Below, piece by piece: positions 54,379 through 62,363 of a stretch of DNA of 64,000 bases. Made by a program: the position numbers and the translations under genes. The stretch's first letter is position 1. The number at the start of each line of letters is the position of its first letter. The notes under the pieces were generated by a model. That model was not told the origin of the DNA, ran no database searches, and was given only the letters and a program-made list of their open reading frames with translations. The stretch is from Citrifermentans bemidjiense Bem (GTDB lineage Bacteria; Desulfobacterota; Desulfuromonadia; Geobacterales; Geobacteraceae), in the NCBI RefSeq assembly GCF_000020725.1, contig NC_011146.1, positions 4,530,001 to 4,594,000 on the forward strand, read 5' to 3'.

Positions 54379-56175
54379 TTACTTCGCTTCCTTGACGAAG
54401 CGTGCCGCGTTGTTGCCGGCGATCCTGCCAAAGACCACGGTGTCCGTGATGGCGTTGCCGCCCAGGCGGTTCCAGCCGTGCACGCCGCCGGTGACTTCAC
54501 CCGCCGCGTAGAAGCCGGTCATCGGTTTACCGTCCTTGCCGATCACCTGGGCCTCGGTGTTGATCTTCACGCCGCCCATGGTGTGGTGGCGCCCCGGCTT
54601 GACCCAGATTGCGTAGTACTTGGGTCCGTTGACCGGCCTGGGGATATCCTGGCGCTGGAACTCAGGGTCCTTCTTGGCGGCGAAGGCCTTGTTGTAGGCG
54701 TCCACCGTAGCGGTCAGGGCGTCGACGGGGACCCCCATCTTGGCCGCCAGCGCAGCAACGCTCTCCGCCTCCTGCACCAGGCCGAGGACGATGTAGCCGT
54801 CTATCTGGACGTTGCTCTTACGGATATCCTCGCCCAGCACCAGGAACGCCGATTTCTCAGGCTGCGCCAAGATGGCGGCGGAGGCCTTGTCGCGGGTGGT
54901 CAGCTCGTTCACGAAGCGCTTGCCGGCATGGTTCACCAAGATGGCTCCGCTTCCGCGCACCGTCTCGGAGATGAGGACCTTGGTCTCGCCTCCCATGGTC
55001 GGGTGTATCTGGATCTGCTCCATGTCGATCACCTTGGCGCCGATCTTTTCCGCCAGGGCGACCCCCTCGCCGGTAGCTCCCGGCTGATTCGAGGAAGCTG
55101 TCTCCTTGAACTGAGGCTTGTAGAAGCCGACCAGCTCGTTGTTCGCGGCAAAGCCGCCTGCCGTGTCGATCACCGCCTTGGCCTTGATGGTGTAAACCCC
55201 GCTGTGCTTGCCCCTGACCTGGACGCCGGTGACGCGCCCCTTGTCGTCGGAGAGTATCTGCACCACCTCGGAGTTGACCCGGACATCGAGGTTGCGCTTG
55301 GCTGCATTCTCACGGTACACCTTGATCAGGTGCGGCCCCACTGCCGCCCCGCCCACCGGACGGTGGGTGCGGTCCACTGCGACGCCCCCCGAGCGCACCA
55401 GGTCGGTCATGTCCGCGCCCAGAGAAACCAGGAAATCCACTGCGTCGGCAGAGTTATAGGCAAGCACCTTCACCAGTTCGGGATCGTTCTTGTCCTTGCC
55501 CCCCTTCATGGTCTCCTTCACCATCTCGGCCGGGTCGTCGTGCATCCCGAGCCTCTCCTGGTACCGGGTCCTCGCGGCGTTGATCCCGCCGGCGGCCAGC
55601 ATGCTGTTGCCGCCGGTTATGGGCATCTTCTCCAAAAGGATAACCTTGGCCCCTGCGTCATGGGCGCTTATGGAAGCGACGTAACCCGAGCCGCCGGCAC
55701 CGATCACGACCACGTCGGCCGATTCGGTCCGCACCGATTTCAGGTCCTTTTTCTCCCGGGTTGTTTCCTGCACCCATTTCTTGTCGCTCGACTCCTTCTC
55801 GCTCCCCATGGCGGGGATCTTCATGGCGAAGCTGTGGCAGTAGTTGCAGTATGCCTTGGAGGCTACATGCCCCTTATGGCAGACGGTGCAGTTGGTATCC
55901 CCCAGGTGCGAGGCGTGCGGGTTGATGTGCTCCTTGGTCTTGGCCGCCAGATCCTTGAAGCCGCCATGGCAACCCTTGCAGTTCTTGTTCAGGGCGGTTT
56001 CGTTGTCGTCGACCGCAAGAGATTTCCCGTGGCAATCGGCGCAGGCTATTTGGTTATTCTTATGCATGCCGGCCAGAAAGGCGCCCTTCGACCCCTCCGC
56101 GCCCCAGGCTACCGAGGCCGCGATCGTGAGGGCTGCCGAGAGAAGCAGTGCGTTTGCCATATTTTTGAGTTTCAT
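54379..56175 (-). CDS. Tetrahaem flavocytochrome c (fumarate reductase type)
   Basis: A 598-residue exported protein: signal peptide (ALLLSAALTIAASVAWG), a tetrahaem domain (CADCH, CKGCH, CTVCH, CNYCH, about 25-130), and an FAD-binding reductase domain starting DVVVIGAGGSGYVA near 172. Active-site residues of Shewanella Fcc3 have counterparts: His in QIHPTMGG, Arg in ETVRGSGAI, His in GRHHTMGG and Arg in GWNRLGGNA. A His rather than Tyr at the first place favours fumarate over urocanate. It would reduce fumarate or another unsaturated acid in the periplasm. AGGAG precedes the ATG; it follows the porin gene by 45 bases. Confidence 0.92.
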   Translation of the reverse strand: MKLKNMANALLLSAALTIAASVAWGAEGSKGAFLAGMHKNNQIACADCHGKSLAVDDNETALNKNCKGCHGGFKDLAAKTKEHINPHASHLGDTNCTVCHKGHVASKAYCNYCHSFAMKIPAMGSEKESSDKKWVQETTREKKDLKSVRTESADVVVIGAGGSGYVASISAHDAGAKVILLEKMPITGGNSMLAAGGINAARTRYQERLGMHDDPAEMVKETMKGGKDKNDPELVKVLAYNSADAVDFLVSLGADMTDLVRSGGVAVDRTHRPVGGAAVGPHLIKVYRENAAKRNLDVRVNSEVVQILSDDKGRVTGVQVRGKHSGVYTIKAKAVIDTAGGFAANNELVGFYKPQFKETASSNQPGATGEGVALAEKIGAKVIDMEQIQIHPTMGGETKVLISETVRGSGAILVNHAGKRFVNELTTRDKASAAILAQPEKSAFLVLGEDIRKSNVQIDGYIVLGLVQEAESVAALAAKMGVPVDALTATVDAYNKAFAAKKDPEFQRQDIPRPVNGPKYYAIWVKPGRHHTMGGVKINTEAQVIGKDGKPMTGFYAAGEVTGGVHGWNRLGGNAITDTVVFGRIAGNNAARFVKEAK

Positions 56176-56220
56176 TTTTCTCTCCTGTAATTTCTCGGTT
56201 CTCGTCATCGGGAGCACGCC

Positions 56221-57501
56221 CTAGAAGAGGAGCTGCACCTGGGCGCGCGCCACCAGGTCGTCGGACTTGTTCTTGTAGGTGTGGCGGTTGCCCACGTCGC
56301 CCTGGATCTTCAGGTTGTTGCCGTACAGGAAGTAGTTGACCCCTCCTTGGATCTCGGAAACGGCGTCGTTGGCAAGCTGGCGGTTCGGATCCATCCAGGC
56401 GTAACGGAGCGCAAGCTCCAGGCGCTTCGGAATCACGAAGTAGCCGGCCTGCACGTAGGCCCCCTTCGCGATAAGATCCTTGCCCGAGGCCTCGCCCTGG
56501 GCTTTGCCCCAGAAGTACTCACCCTGCATGGAGGCGCCCAGCCACTTGCAGGCGAAGTCCGCTTCCCAGGAATCCACCGAGATGTTCTCGGCGGCGGCAG
56601 TCCCGAAATACTTCCCTTTCACCGCCGTGCCGAGCCAGCCGTTGCTGTCGGTCACGAAGTTGGAATTGTTGTTGTCGATGGCGGAGGTCGCCGTGGAACC
56701 GGTTCCGGAGACCGTCTTTTTCAATGTGCTCAGGTAGTAGCTGCTTCCCAGGGAAACCAGGGGTTTCGCGGAGTGCTCCAGGTCGCCCTCGCCGTACTTC
56801 ATGTCGCCCAGGGGATTGAAGGCCAGCCTGAAGTTGTAGGCGTTGTCGTTGGTCTTGTTCTTGGTGTTCTGGCCGGCGCCCCCGAACAGCCCCGCATCGT
56901 ACTTCACCACCCCCTGCCAGAGATCGCCGTGCAGGTTGATGCCGGTATCGTACCCCTGCATGAAGGCATTCCTCACGAAGGAGCCGTCGACGAACTGCTG
57001 CGCCGTGTTGGAGGTGATCCACTGCCTGGAATACTGGATCTTCTCCTGCCCCAGCATGACCTGCAGTTCGTCGGCGACGCGGTACTTCAGGTTCACTTCT
57101 TCCATGGCCTTGGTGTTGTCCTTTACCACGTTGGCCCAGTTGTAAGTCGCCTTGTAGGTGAGGTCCTTGGTAAAGGCGTAGCCGCTCAGGAGGGTCTTGA
57201 CACGCCGCAGGTTGAACTGGCTCACGTCCTGCTTGCTGGCCGCTTCGTAGTTATCGAGTTCGTATTGCGCCTGGATCTGTCCGCCCAGTTGCACCTGGAA
57301 CTTCTGGTCCGGCGAAGTGAAAACGAAACCCTTGCCCAGCTTGTAGTCTAAAGGCTTCGCTTTCGACGCTTCCTTGTACTCCGCCTCGGTAATGACACCT
57401 TTCTCCTTCAGGATGTCCTCAAGGCTTTTCGCCTGGACGTCGTGCCCAACCGCCATCACCGCCAGAAAACCTGCCATTGCCACTACCGTATGCTGTCTCA
57501 T
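56221..57501 (-). CDS. Phosphate-selective type porin (OprP/OprO-like)
   Basis: A 426-residue outer-membrane protein with signal peptide ending GHDVQA, a short N-terminal helical part (SLEDILKEKGVITEAEYKEA), then a beta-barrel typical of the OprP family (VQLGGQIQAQYELDNY, RRVKTLLSGYAFTKDLTYKATY), ending in VQLLF. Its partner gene encodes a periplasmic organic-acid reductase, so the pore may admit the acid substrate. It is the first gene of the operon behind a sigma-54 promoter. Confidence 0.88.
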   Translation of the reverse strand: MRQHTVVAMAGFLAVMAVGHDVQAKSLEDILKEKGVITEAEYKEASKAKPLDYKLGKGFVFTSPDQKFQVQLGGQIQAQYELDNYEAASKQDVSQFNLRRVKTLLSGYAFTKDLTYKATYNWANVVKDNTKAMEEVNLKYRVADELQVMLGQEKIQYSRQWITSNTAQQFVDGSFVRNAFMQGYDTGINLHGDLWQGVVKYDAGLFGGAGQNTKNKTNDNAYNFRLAFNPLGDMKYGEGDLEHSAKPLVSLGSSYYLSTLKKTVSGTGSTATSAIDNNNSNFVTDSNGWLGTAVKGKYFGTAAAENISVDSWEADFACKWLGASMQGEYFWGKAQGEASGKDLIAKGAYVQAGYFVIPKRLELALRYAWMDPNRQLANDAVSEIQGGVNYFLYGNNLKIQGDVGNRHTYKNKSDDLVARAQVQLLF

Positions 57502-57559
57502 GATCCTCTCCTTCGGATTTTAGGGCGCAGGCCCTGTGATTGCTTTTGATCTTAATTAG

Positions 57560-57575
57560 AGCAGGATCGATACCA
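57560..57575 (-). promoter_or_regulatory. Sigma-54 promoter of the porin-flavocytochrome operon
   Basis: On the minus strand TGGTATCGATCCTGCT has the -24 GG and -12 GC at the exact spacing and close matches to the consensus. Predicted transcription start near 57549 gives a leader of about 48 bases. The NtrC-type regulator at 57765-59171, which ends only about 190 bases away, is the likely activator. Confidence 0.75.
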
Positions 57576-57651
57576 AAGCAGGGCAAATGAGATAACAACT
57601 CGTAATTGCATGAGAATTTGACAAAACAAGGGAGGATGCTGCAGACAACCG

Positions 57652-57775
57652 CTATAGTCCCAGACTATTGGGGTTTTGCGGCGGGGGCGGGGAAAGGTTG
57701 TATTTACGGGAACTTACGATGGGTATTGCCGGAGTCTATAGCTATAGACTCCGGCAATAGGGGTTCAGCCGCGGG
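57652..57775. repeat. Direct repeat and 36-bp perfect palindrome upstream of the sigma-54 promoter
   Basis: CTATAG at 57652 and at 57742 each start a related stretch of 34 bases with 25 identities, both with GGGGTT at the same offset, set 90 bases apart. The second copy includes half of a perfect 36-bp palindrome, arm TATTGCCGGAGTCTATAG (57724-57741). The first includes ATAGTC-CCA-GACTAT (57654-57668). They lie about 100 and 180-210 bases upstream of the predicted start, fitting enhancer sites for an NtrC-type activator. The palindrome could alternatively act as a transcript-ending hairpin for the regulator gene, but lacks a T-run. Confidence 0.6.
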
Positions 57776-59171
57776 CGAGTTTCAGGCGCTTCCAGAGGGA
57801 GGGTTGGGAGATGCCCAGCAGTCGTGCCGCCAGTGTCTGATTGCCGCCGGAGCGGTTCATGGCCTCATCGAGGAGGTAGTTCGCGGCGTTGGCGAAGGTC
57901 GGGAGAGGCTCGAAGCCCGCAAACGGGTTCTGGTCTGGCACCCGCTCCGCAACTCCTCCGCCGGCGGCGCTGATCGCCTTTACAAAGGAGTCCATGGAGA
58001 GCATGCGCTCCTTGTGCGTGCTGACCGCGTCAAACACCATCGCCTTGAATTCCCTGACGTTTCCCGGGAAGCTGTAGGTGGAAAGGAGCTGCACCAGCCC
58101 CGGGGGCGGAGTCGGCTTCTTCTTGTCCAGCATCTGCGCTGCTTGCTCCAAGAACAGGTCGAGCAGGTACGGGATGTCCCCCTTTCGGCTGCGCAGCGGC
58201 GGTACCTCGACGTGGTGGGTGCGCAGCCGGTAGAACAGGTCGCGCCGGAAGCCCCCTTGGGCGACCTTGGACTCCAGGTTCTGGTGGGTCGCCACCACGA
58301 TGCGCGCCTTGAGGCGCCGGGGCTGGTCGCTCCCCAGAGGGAAATACTCCCCCTCCTGGAGCAGCCGCAAGAGTTTCACCTGCGAGGCGATGCTCAGATC
58401 CCCTATCTCGTCGAGGAAGAGGGTTCCGTTCACGGCCGCCTCTATCATGCCGCGGCGGACCCCTTCCGCGCCGGTGAAGGCGCCGCGCACATGCCCGAAG
58501 AGGGTGTCCGCAAATACGGTGTCGTCGAGTCCCGCCACGTTAACCGCCACCAGATCCCCCCGGCAGCCGCTCAACCGGTGGGTGGCCTGGGCCAGGAGCT
58601 CCTTGCCGCAGCCGCTCTCGCCGGTGATCAAGAGCGGGAGCGGACTCACGGCCACCGCCTCGATGTAGGCGAAGATGGCCTGCATGGCGCGGTCGGCCGT
58701 GCAGATGGCGCGAAAGGCCTCCGGATGCTGCAGCTCGCAGGAGACGAAGCGCCGGGTCATCTCCTTGTTGTCGCGTTGCAGTTCCAGGTGCTTGATGGCA
58801 CGCTGGACGCCGCAGACGATCCGCTCCTCGTCGTCCGTCTTCACGTAGTAATCGTAGGCGCCGAGCTTCATGCAGTTCACCACCTTCCCCACCTGGTTCA
58901 GGCCGCTGACCACAATCACCGCCACCGCTGGAAAGCGCTCAGCGATCTGGACCAGCAGCTCCTCCCCGGAGAGATGCGGCATGGTCAGGTCGAGGAGAAC
59001 CAGGCCAATCTCCCCCTGCGCTATGATCTCCAGCACCTTCCGGCTGTCGCTGCAGGACTCCACGTTGGTGATTCCGGAGCTGCTCTCCAATGCCAGCGAG
59101 AGCGAGCGCAGCCAGGCCGGTTCGTCATCCACCAGCAGCACCCGGAAGGAGGGGTAGAACTCACTGTCCAT
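57765..59171 (-). CDS. NtrC family sigma-54-dependent response regulator
   Basis: A 468-residue protein with a receiver domain (VLLVDDEPAW, phospho-Asp in VLLDLTMP near 61, Lys in YYVKTDD), an AAA+ domain (Walker A GESGCGKE, the sigma-54 contact motif GAFTGA near 227, DEIGDL) and a C-terminal Fis-type helix-turn-helix (NQTLAARLLGISQPSLWKRL). All key residues are present, so it should activate sigma-54 promoters. It overlaps the sensor kinase gene by 11 bases. Confidence 0.95.
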   Translation of the reverse strand: MDSEFYPSFRVLLVDDEPAWLRSLSLALESSSGITNVESCSDSRKVLEIIAQGEIGLVLLDLTMPHLSGEELLVQIAERFPAVAVIVVSGLNQVGKVVNCMKLGAYDYYVKTDDEERIVCGVQRAIKHLELQRDNKEMTRRFVSCELQHPEAFRAICTADRAMQAIFAYIEAVAVSPLPLLITGESGCGKELLAQATHRLSGCRGDLVAVNVAGLDDTVFADTLFGHVRGAFTGAEGVRRGMIEAAVNGTLFLDEIGDLSIASQVKLLRLLQEGEYFPLGSDQPRRLKARIVVATHQNLESKVAQGGFRRDLFYRLRTHHVEVPPLRSRKGDIPYLLDLFLEQAAQMLDKKKPTPPPGLVQLLSTYSFPGNVREFKAMVFDAVSTHKERMLSMDSFVKAISAAGGGVAERVPDQNPFAGFEPLPTFANAANYLLDEAMNRSGGNQTLAARLLGISQPSLWKRLKLARG

Positions 59172-60879
59172 TTTTGCTCCCTGCCACGGCAGCCGGCAGG
59201 GAAAGGGTGACCGTAGTCCCCTCGCCGAGCCTCGAATCGAAGGCGATTTCGCCGCCGTGGTCCTTGATTATGTTGGCGGAGATGGAGAGCCCCAGCCCGG
59301 TCCCCCCGCTCTCGCGCTTGGTGGTGAAGAAAGGGTCGGTGAGGTGCTTCAGGTGCTCCGGCGAGATCCCGCTCCCCTGGTCGCGGACCGTGAGCATCAC
59401 CCTGCCGCTCCCCGCGTCGTACCTGGTCTGAAGGGCGATGGCGCGGCTGGGGTCGGGAAGGGCCTGCCCCGCGTTCATGACCAGGTTCACCACCACCTGC
59501 TCCAGCCTCTGTTCGTTGCCTAACACGGCAGGCAACGCTTCGGCATAAAGGACACTGAAATCGTTGGTGAACTTGCGGGTGGCGACGTCCACCAGGCGTA
59601 CCGCCGTCTGCACCACCTGGTTGAAATCCAGCAGCTCCTTTCGGGCTTCGTCGTCCTTGCGGGCGAAGTTCTTCAGATCCTCGACGGTCTTCTTGATCCG
59701 CTCGGCGCCATCCTGCATCTCGTCCAGCATCAGCGGCACTTCTTGCCGCACCCTCTGGTACCTGATCCCCCCCAGGGTCAGCTCCCCCTCTTCCTCCTGG
59801 TAACGGTCGAAGATCAGCTCGGCATCGCGGAAAATCTTCTTCAGAGTGGGCATGTTCATCAGGATGATTCCGGTCGGGTTGTTGATCTCGTGAGCCACCC
59901 CGGAGACCAGTATGCCCAGCGCAGCCATCTTGTCCGCCTGCACCAGCTGCTGCTGGTTTCTCTGCAGTTCGGCCAAGGCGCTGGAGAGCGACTCGGTGCG
60001 CTGCGCCACCTGCCGACGCAGCGAGTAGGACCAGAGCACCGTTCCCATGAGGACCAGGGAAAGGGGGACCACGACCAGCGCCGCGTACTTGGCCACGTCG
60101 AGCCAGGAGGTCCGCTGCGGCTCCAGGACCCCGATCCACCTGTCGTAGATCTCGTTGAACTCGCCTGTTTTCTTGAGAATCGAGAGCCCTTCGTTCATCT
60201 GGGCCACCAACTCCGCATTGCCCTTTTTCACCGCGTAGCAGTAGTACCGCTGCGGCGCCACGTTGGTCGCCACCGGCACCAGGTTCGAAAGCTTCTCTTC
60301 GCGGATGATATACATGGCGGGGAGCAGGGCCACTACCGCGTAGTCGCAGCGTCCCGCCGCCAACTGCTGCAGCGTGTCCCGCGGGCTGCCGGTCAGCACC
60401 AGGTCCGCATCATAATGCTTTTCCAGCAAGTAGCTGTGCATGCCGCCGCCGCTATGCACCAGCACCTTTTTCCCCTTGAGCTCTTCCAGGCTTTTCACCG
60501 CCGGCGTCCCTTTTCGGGCAAAGATGGCCTGAACTATGATGGAGTGGGGAGTGGAGAAATCGTATTCCCGGGCCCTGGCATCCGAGTACGAGAGCCCTTC
60601 CAGAATGTCGACCTCGCCGCTGTCGAGCTCCTTGAGAATCTTGCCGAAATCGTCAAGCCGGATCTCGATCTGCATCCCCATTACCCTGGCGATGGCCCGG
60701 GTCAGGTCCACGATGAAGCCGCGAGGTTCGCCGTTATGATCCAGGAACTGGTAGGGAGGGTAGTTGCTGTTGCCCCCCACCACGATGACCCTCAGGTCGC
60801 GGCCGGGTGCCGGCCCGGCGTGCGCCGACGAGACAATGAGGGTGAGAGCGGCCAGCAGCAAAAGGGCTTTGATGGACAT
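59161..60879 (-). CDS. Sensor histidine kinase with periplasmic solute-binding domain
   Basis: A 572-residue protein: signal peptide, a type 3 solute-binding domain (about 28-255, NYPPYQFLDHNGEPRGFIVDL and EVDILEGLSYSDAR), a transmembrane helix near 268-290 (YAALVVVPLSLVLMG), a coiled coil, the H-box SGVAHEINNPTG and an ATPase domain (NLVMNAGQAL, DQGSGIS, GTGLGLSIS). It probably senses an amino or organic acid in the periplasm and phosphorylates the NtrC-type partner. The start at 60879 is chosen over 60936 because GGAG lies upstream and the signal peptide begins there. Confidence 0.92.
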   Translation of the reverse strand: MSIKALLLLAALTLIVSSAHAGPAPGRDLRVIVVGGNSNYPPYQFLDHNGEPRGFIVDLTRAIARVMGMQIEIRLDDFGKILKELDSGEVDILEGLSYSDARAREYDFSTPHSIIVQAIFARKGTPAVKSLEELKGKKVLVHSGGGMHSYLLEKHYDADLVLTGSPRDTLQQLAAGRCDYAVVALLPAMYIIREEKLSNLVPVATNVAPQRYYCYAVKKGNAELVAQMNEGLSILKKTGEFNEIYDRWIGVLEPQRTSWLDVAKYAALVVVPLSLVLMGTVLWSYSLRRQVAQRTESLSSALAELQRNQQQLVQADKMAALGILVSGVAHEINNPTGIILMNMPTLKKIFRDAELIFDRYQEEEGELTLGGIRYQRVRQEVPLMLDEMQDGAERIKKTVEDLKNFARKDDEARKELLDFNQVVQTAVRLVDVATRKFTNDFSVLYAEALPAVLGNEQRLEQVVVNLVMNAGQALPDPSRAIALQTRYDAGSGRVMLTVRDQGSGISPEHLKHLTDPFFTTKRESGGTGLGLSISANIIKDHGGEIAFDSRLGEGTTVTLSLPAAVAGSKNGQ

Positions 60880-61094
60880 GGCAAGCGGCTCCAGAGACGC
60901 AGCAGGTGACATCTGTTGCCAAGCGGGAAGCAGCACAAGAATATCGGGGAAAGTTGCGCCACTTATAGCACCTGCGGCAACTTCGCGTCAAAGCTTTTCC
61001 CCCAGCATCAACTGTCTGCACCCTCTACGGTCGCTCCGGCCTTACCGGAAAGGAGATCATAAAAAGCACATGCTATATTAAAATGAATTCATAT

Positions 61095-61103
61095 TGTTAT
61101 AAT
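61095..61103 (+). promoter_or_regulatory. Extended -10 promoter of the FIST gene
   Basis: TGT followed by a perfect TATAAT (61098-61103) makes an extended -10; no good -35 box is seen. It lies about 54 bases before the FIST start. Confidence 0.5.
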
Positions 61104-61156
61104 GTTCCCTGGCCCGGCCCCAGATAGCCGGGTAATCCCCAGAAAAGAGGTGCTAT

Positions 61157-62347
61157 ATGGGAACTTCTGCAGGCGTTGGCTTCAGCCTTCACAAAAACCC
61201 GGCTGACGCGGGCAAGGAAGCGGCTCTCCAGGCGATGGAGCGGGGCGGGATGGCCAAACCGGATTTCGTCTTCGTCTTCGCCACGGTGGGATACGACCAG
61301 GAGTTGCTGATTCGCTCGGTGCGCGACACCACCGCCGGCGCCCCCTTGAGCGGCTGCTCAGGGGAGGGGGTGATCACGGCGGGCGCCGCCGCCGAGACCA
61401 ACTTCGGGGTCTGCGTGCTGGCCATAGCCTCGGATGAGGTCAGCTTCGCCAACGCCTACGTGCAGGGGCTCGATGCCGGATACGCCCGGGCCGGCGAGTT
61501 GCTGGCCGAGCAGGTCCGCCCGCTGCTCCATGCCGACGCCGTCGCCTGCTTTCTCTTTGCCGACGGCCTTCTCTTCGACTTCGATCCCTTCCGGGACGCC
61601 TTCGAAAGGACCCTCGGGCACGGGAGGCCGCTCCCCCTGTTCGGAGGGCTTGCCGCCAACAACCTCTCTACCCGGAAGACCTACCAGTACCATGACGACC
61701 AGGTAATTTCCGAAGGGATCTGCTGCGTCGTCATGTCCGGCAATGCCAGGCTCGCCTGGGGGGTCAACCACGGCTGCGTGCCGGTGGGAACCCGGCGCAC
61801 CATCACCCGCTGCCACGGCAACATCATCTACGAGATCGACGGCATCCCTGCACTGGAGGCCTTGAAGGAGTACATCGAAGACGGCTCCGGCAGCGACTGG
61901 AACAAGGTCACCCTCAACCTCTGCCTCGGCTTCAAGACCCCGGAGCACCTGAGGAAGGAATACGGCGAGTACATCATCCGCTACATGATGGACAAAAACG
62001 ACCAGGAGGGGTGGGTAAGCATCCAGTCGGATGTGACCCAGGGAAGCGCTCTTTGGATCATGAGGCGGGACAAGGAGCTGATGCGGGAAGGGCTGCAGGC
62101 CATCTCGCAGCATATCAGGGAGCAGTTGGGAGAGAACCGGCCCAAGCTGGTGATGCAGTTCGAATGCATGGGGCGCGGGCGCGTGGTCTACCGCGAGCAG
62201 GAGAAGATCGAGCTGCTCAAGTCCCTGCAGGACGACCTGGGGGCGGAACTACCCTGGATCGGATTCTACTCATACGCCGAGATCGGACCGGTCTCCGGCT
62301 ACAACTGCATCCACAATTTCACGTCCGTGCTGTTGGCCGTGTACTAG
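61157..62347 (+). CDS. FIST domain sensory protein
   Basis: A 396-residue protein with FIST-N (about 25-220; CSGEGVITAGAAAETNFGVCVLAI, PLFGGLAANNLSTRKTYQY) and FIST-C (about 225-390; WVSIQSDVTQGSALWIM, MQFECMGRGRV, PWIGFYSYAEIGP). FIST domains are thought to bind small ligands such as amino acids for signalling. No transmembrane segment is present. It is followed by a histidine kinase gene only 16 bases later, so it is the probable input protein for that kinase. Confidence 0.92.
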   Translation: MGTSAGVGFSLHKNPADAGKEAALQAMERGGMAKPDFVFVFATVGYDQELLIRSVRDTTAGAPLSGCSGEGVITAGAAAETNFGVCVLAIASDEVSFANAYVQGLDAGYARAGELLAEQVRPLLHADAVACFLFADGLLFDFDPFRDAFERTLGHGRPLPLFGGLAANNLSTRKTYQYHDDQVISEGICCVVMSGNARLAWGVNHGCVPVGTRRTITRCHGNIIYEIDGIPALEALKEYIEDGSGSDWNKVTLNLCLGFKTPEHLRKEYGEYIIRYMMDKNDQEGWVSIQSDVTQGSALWIMRRDKELMREGLQAISQHIREQLGENRPKLVMQFECMGRGRVVYREQEKIELLKSLQDDLGAELPWIGFYSYAEIGPVSGYNCIHNFTSVLLAVY

Positions 62348-62363
62348 AGTGCCACGGGGTAAC

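Noticed and set aside
57606-57760. Gene start on the plus strand in the porin promoter region
   Set aside because: The frame runs antisense to the NtrC-type regulator and covers the sigma-54 promoter region; no protein features are seen.
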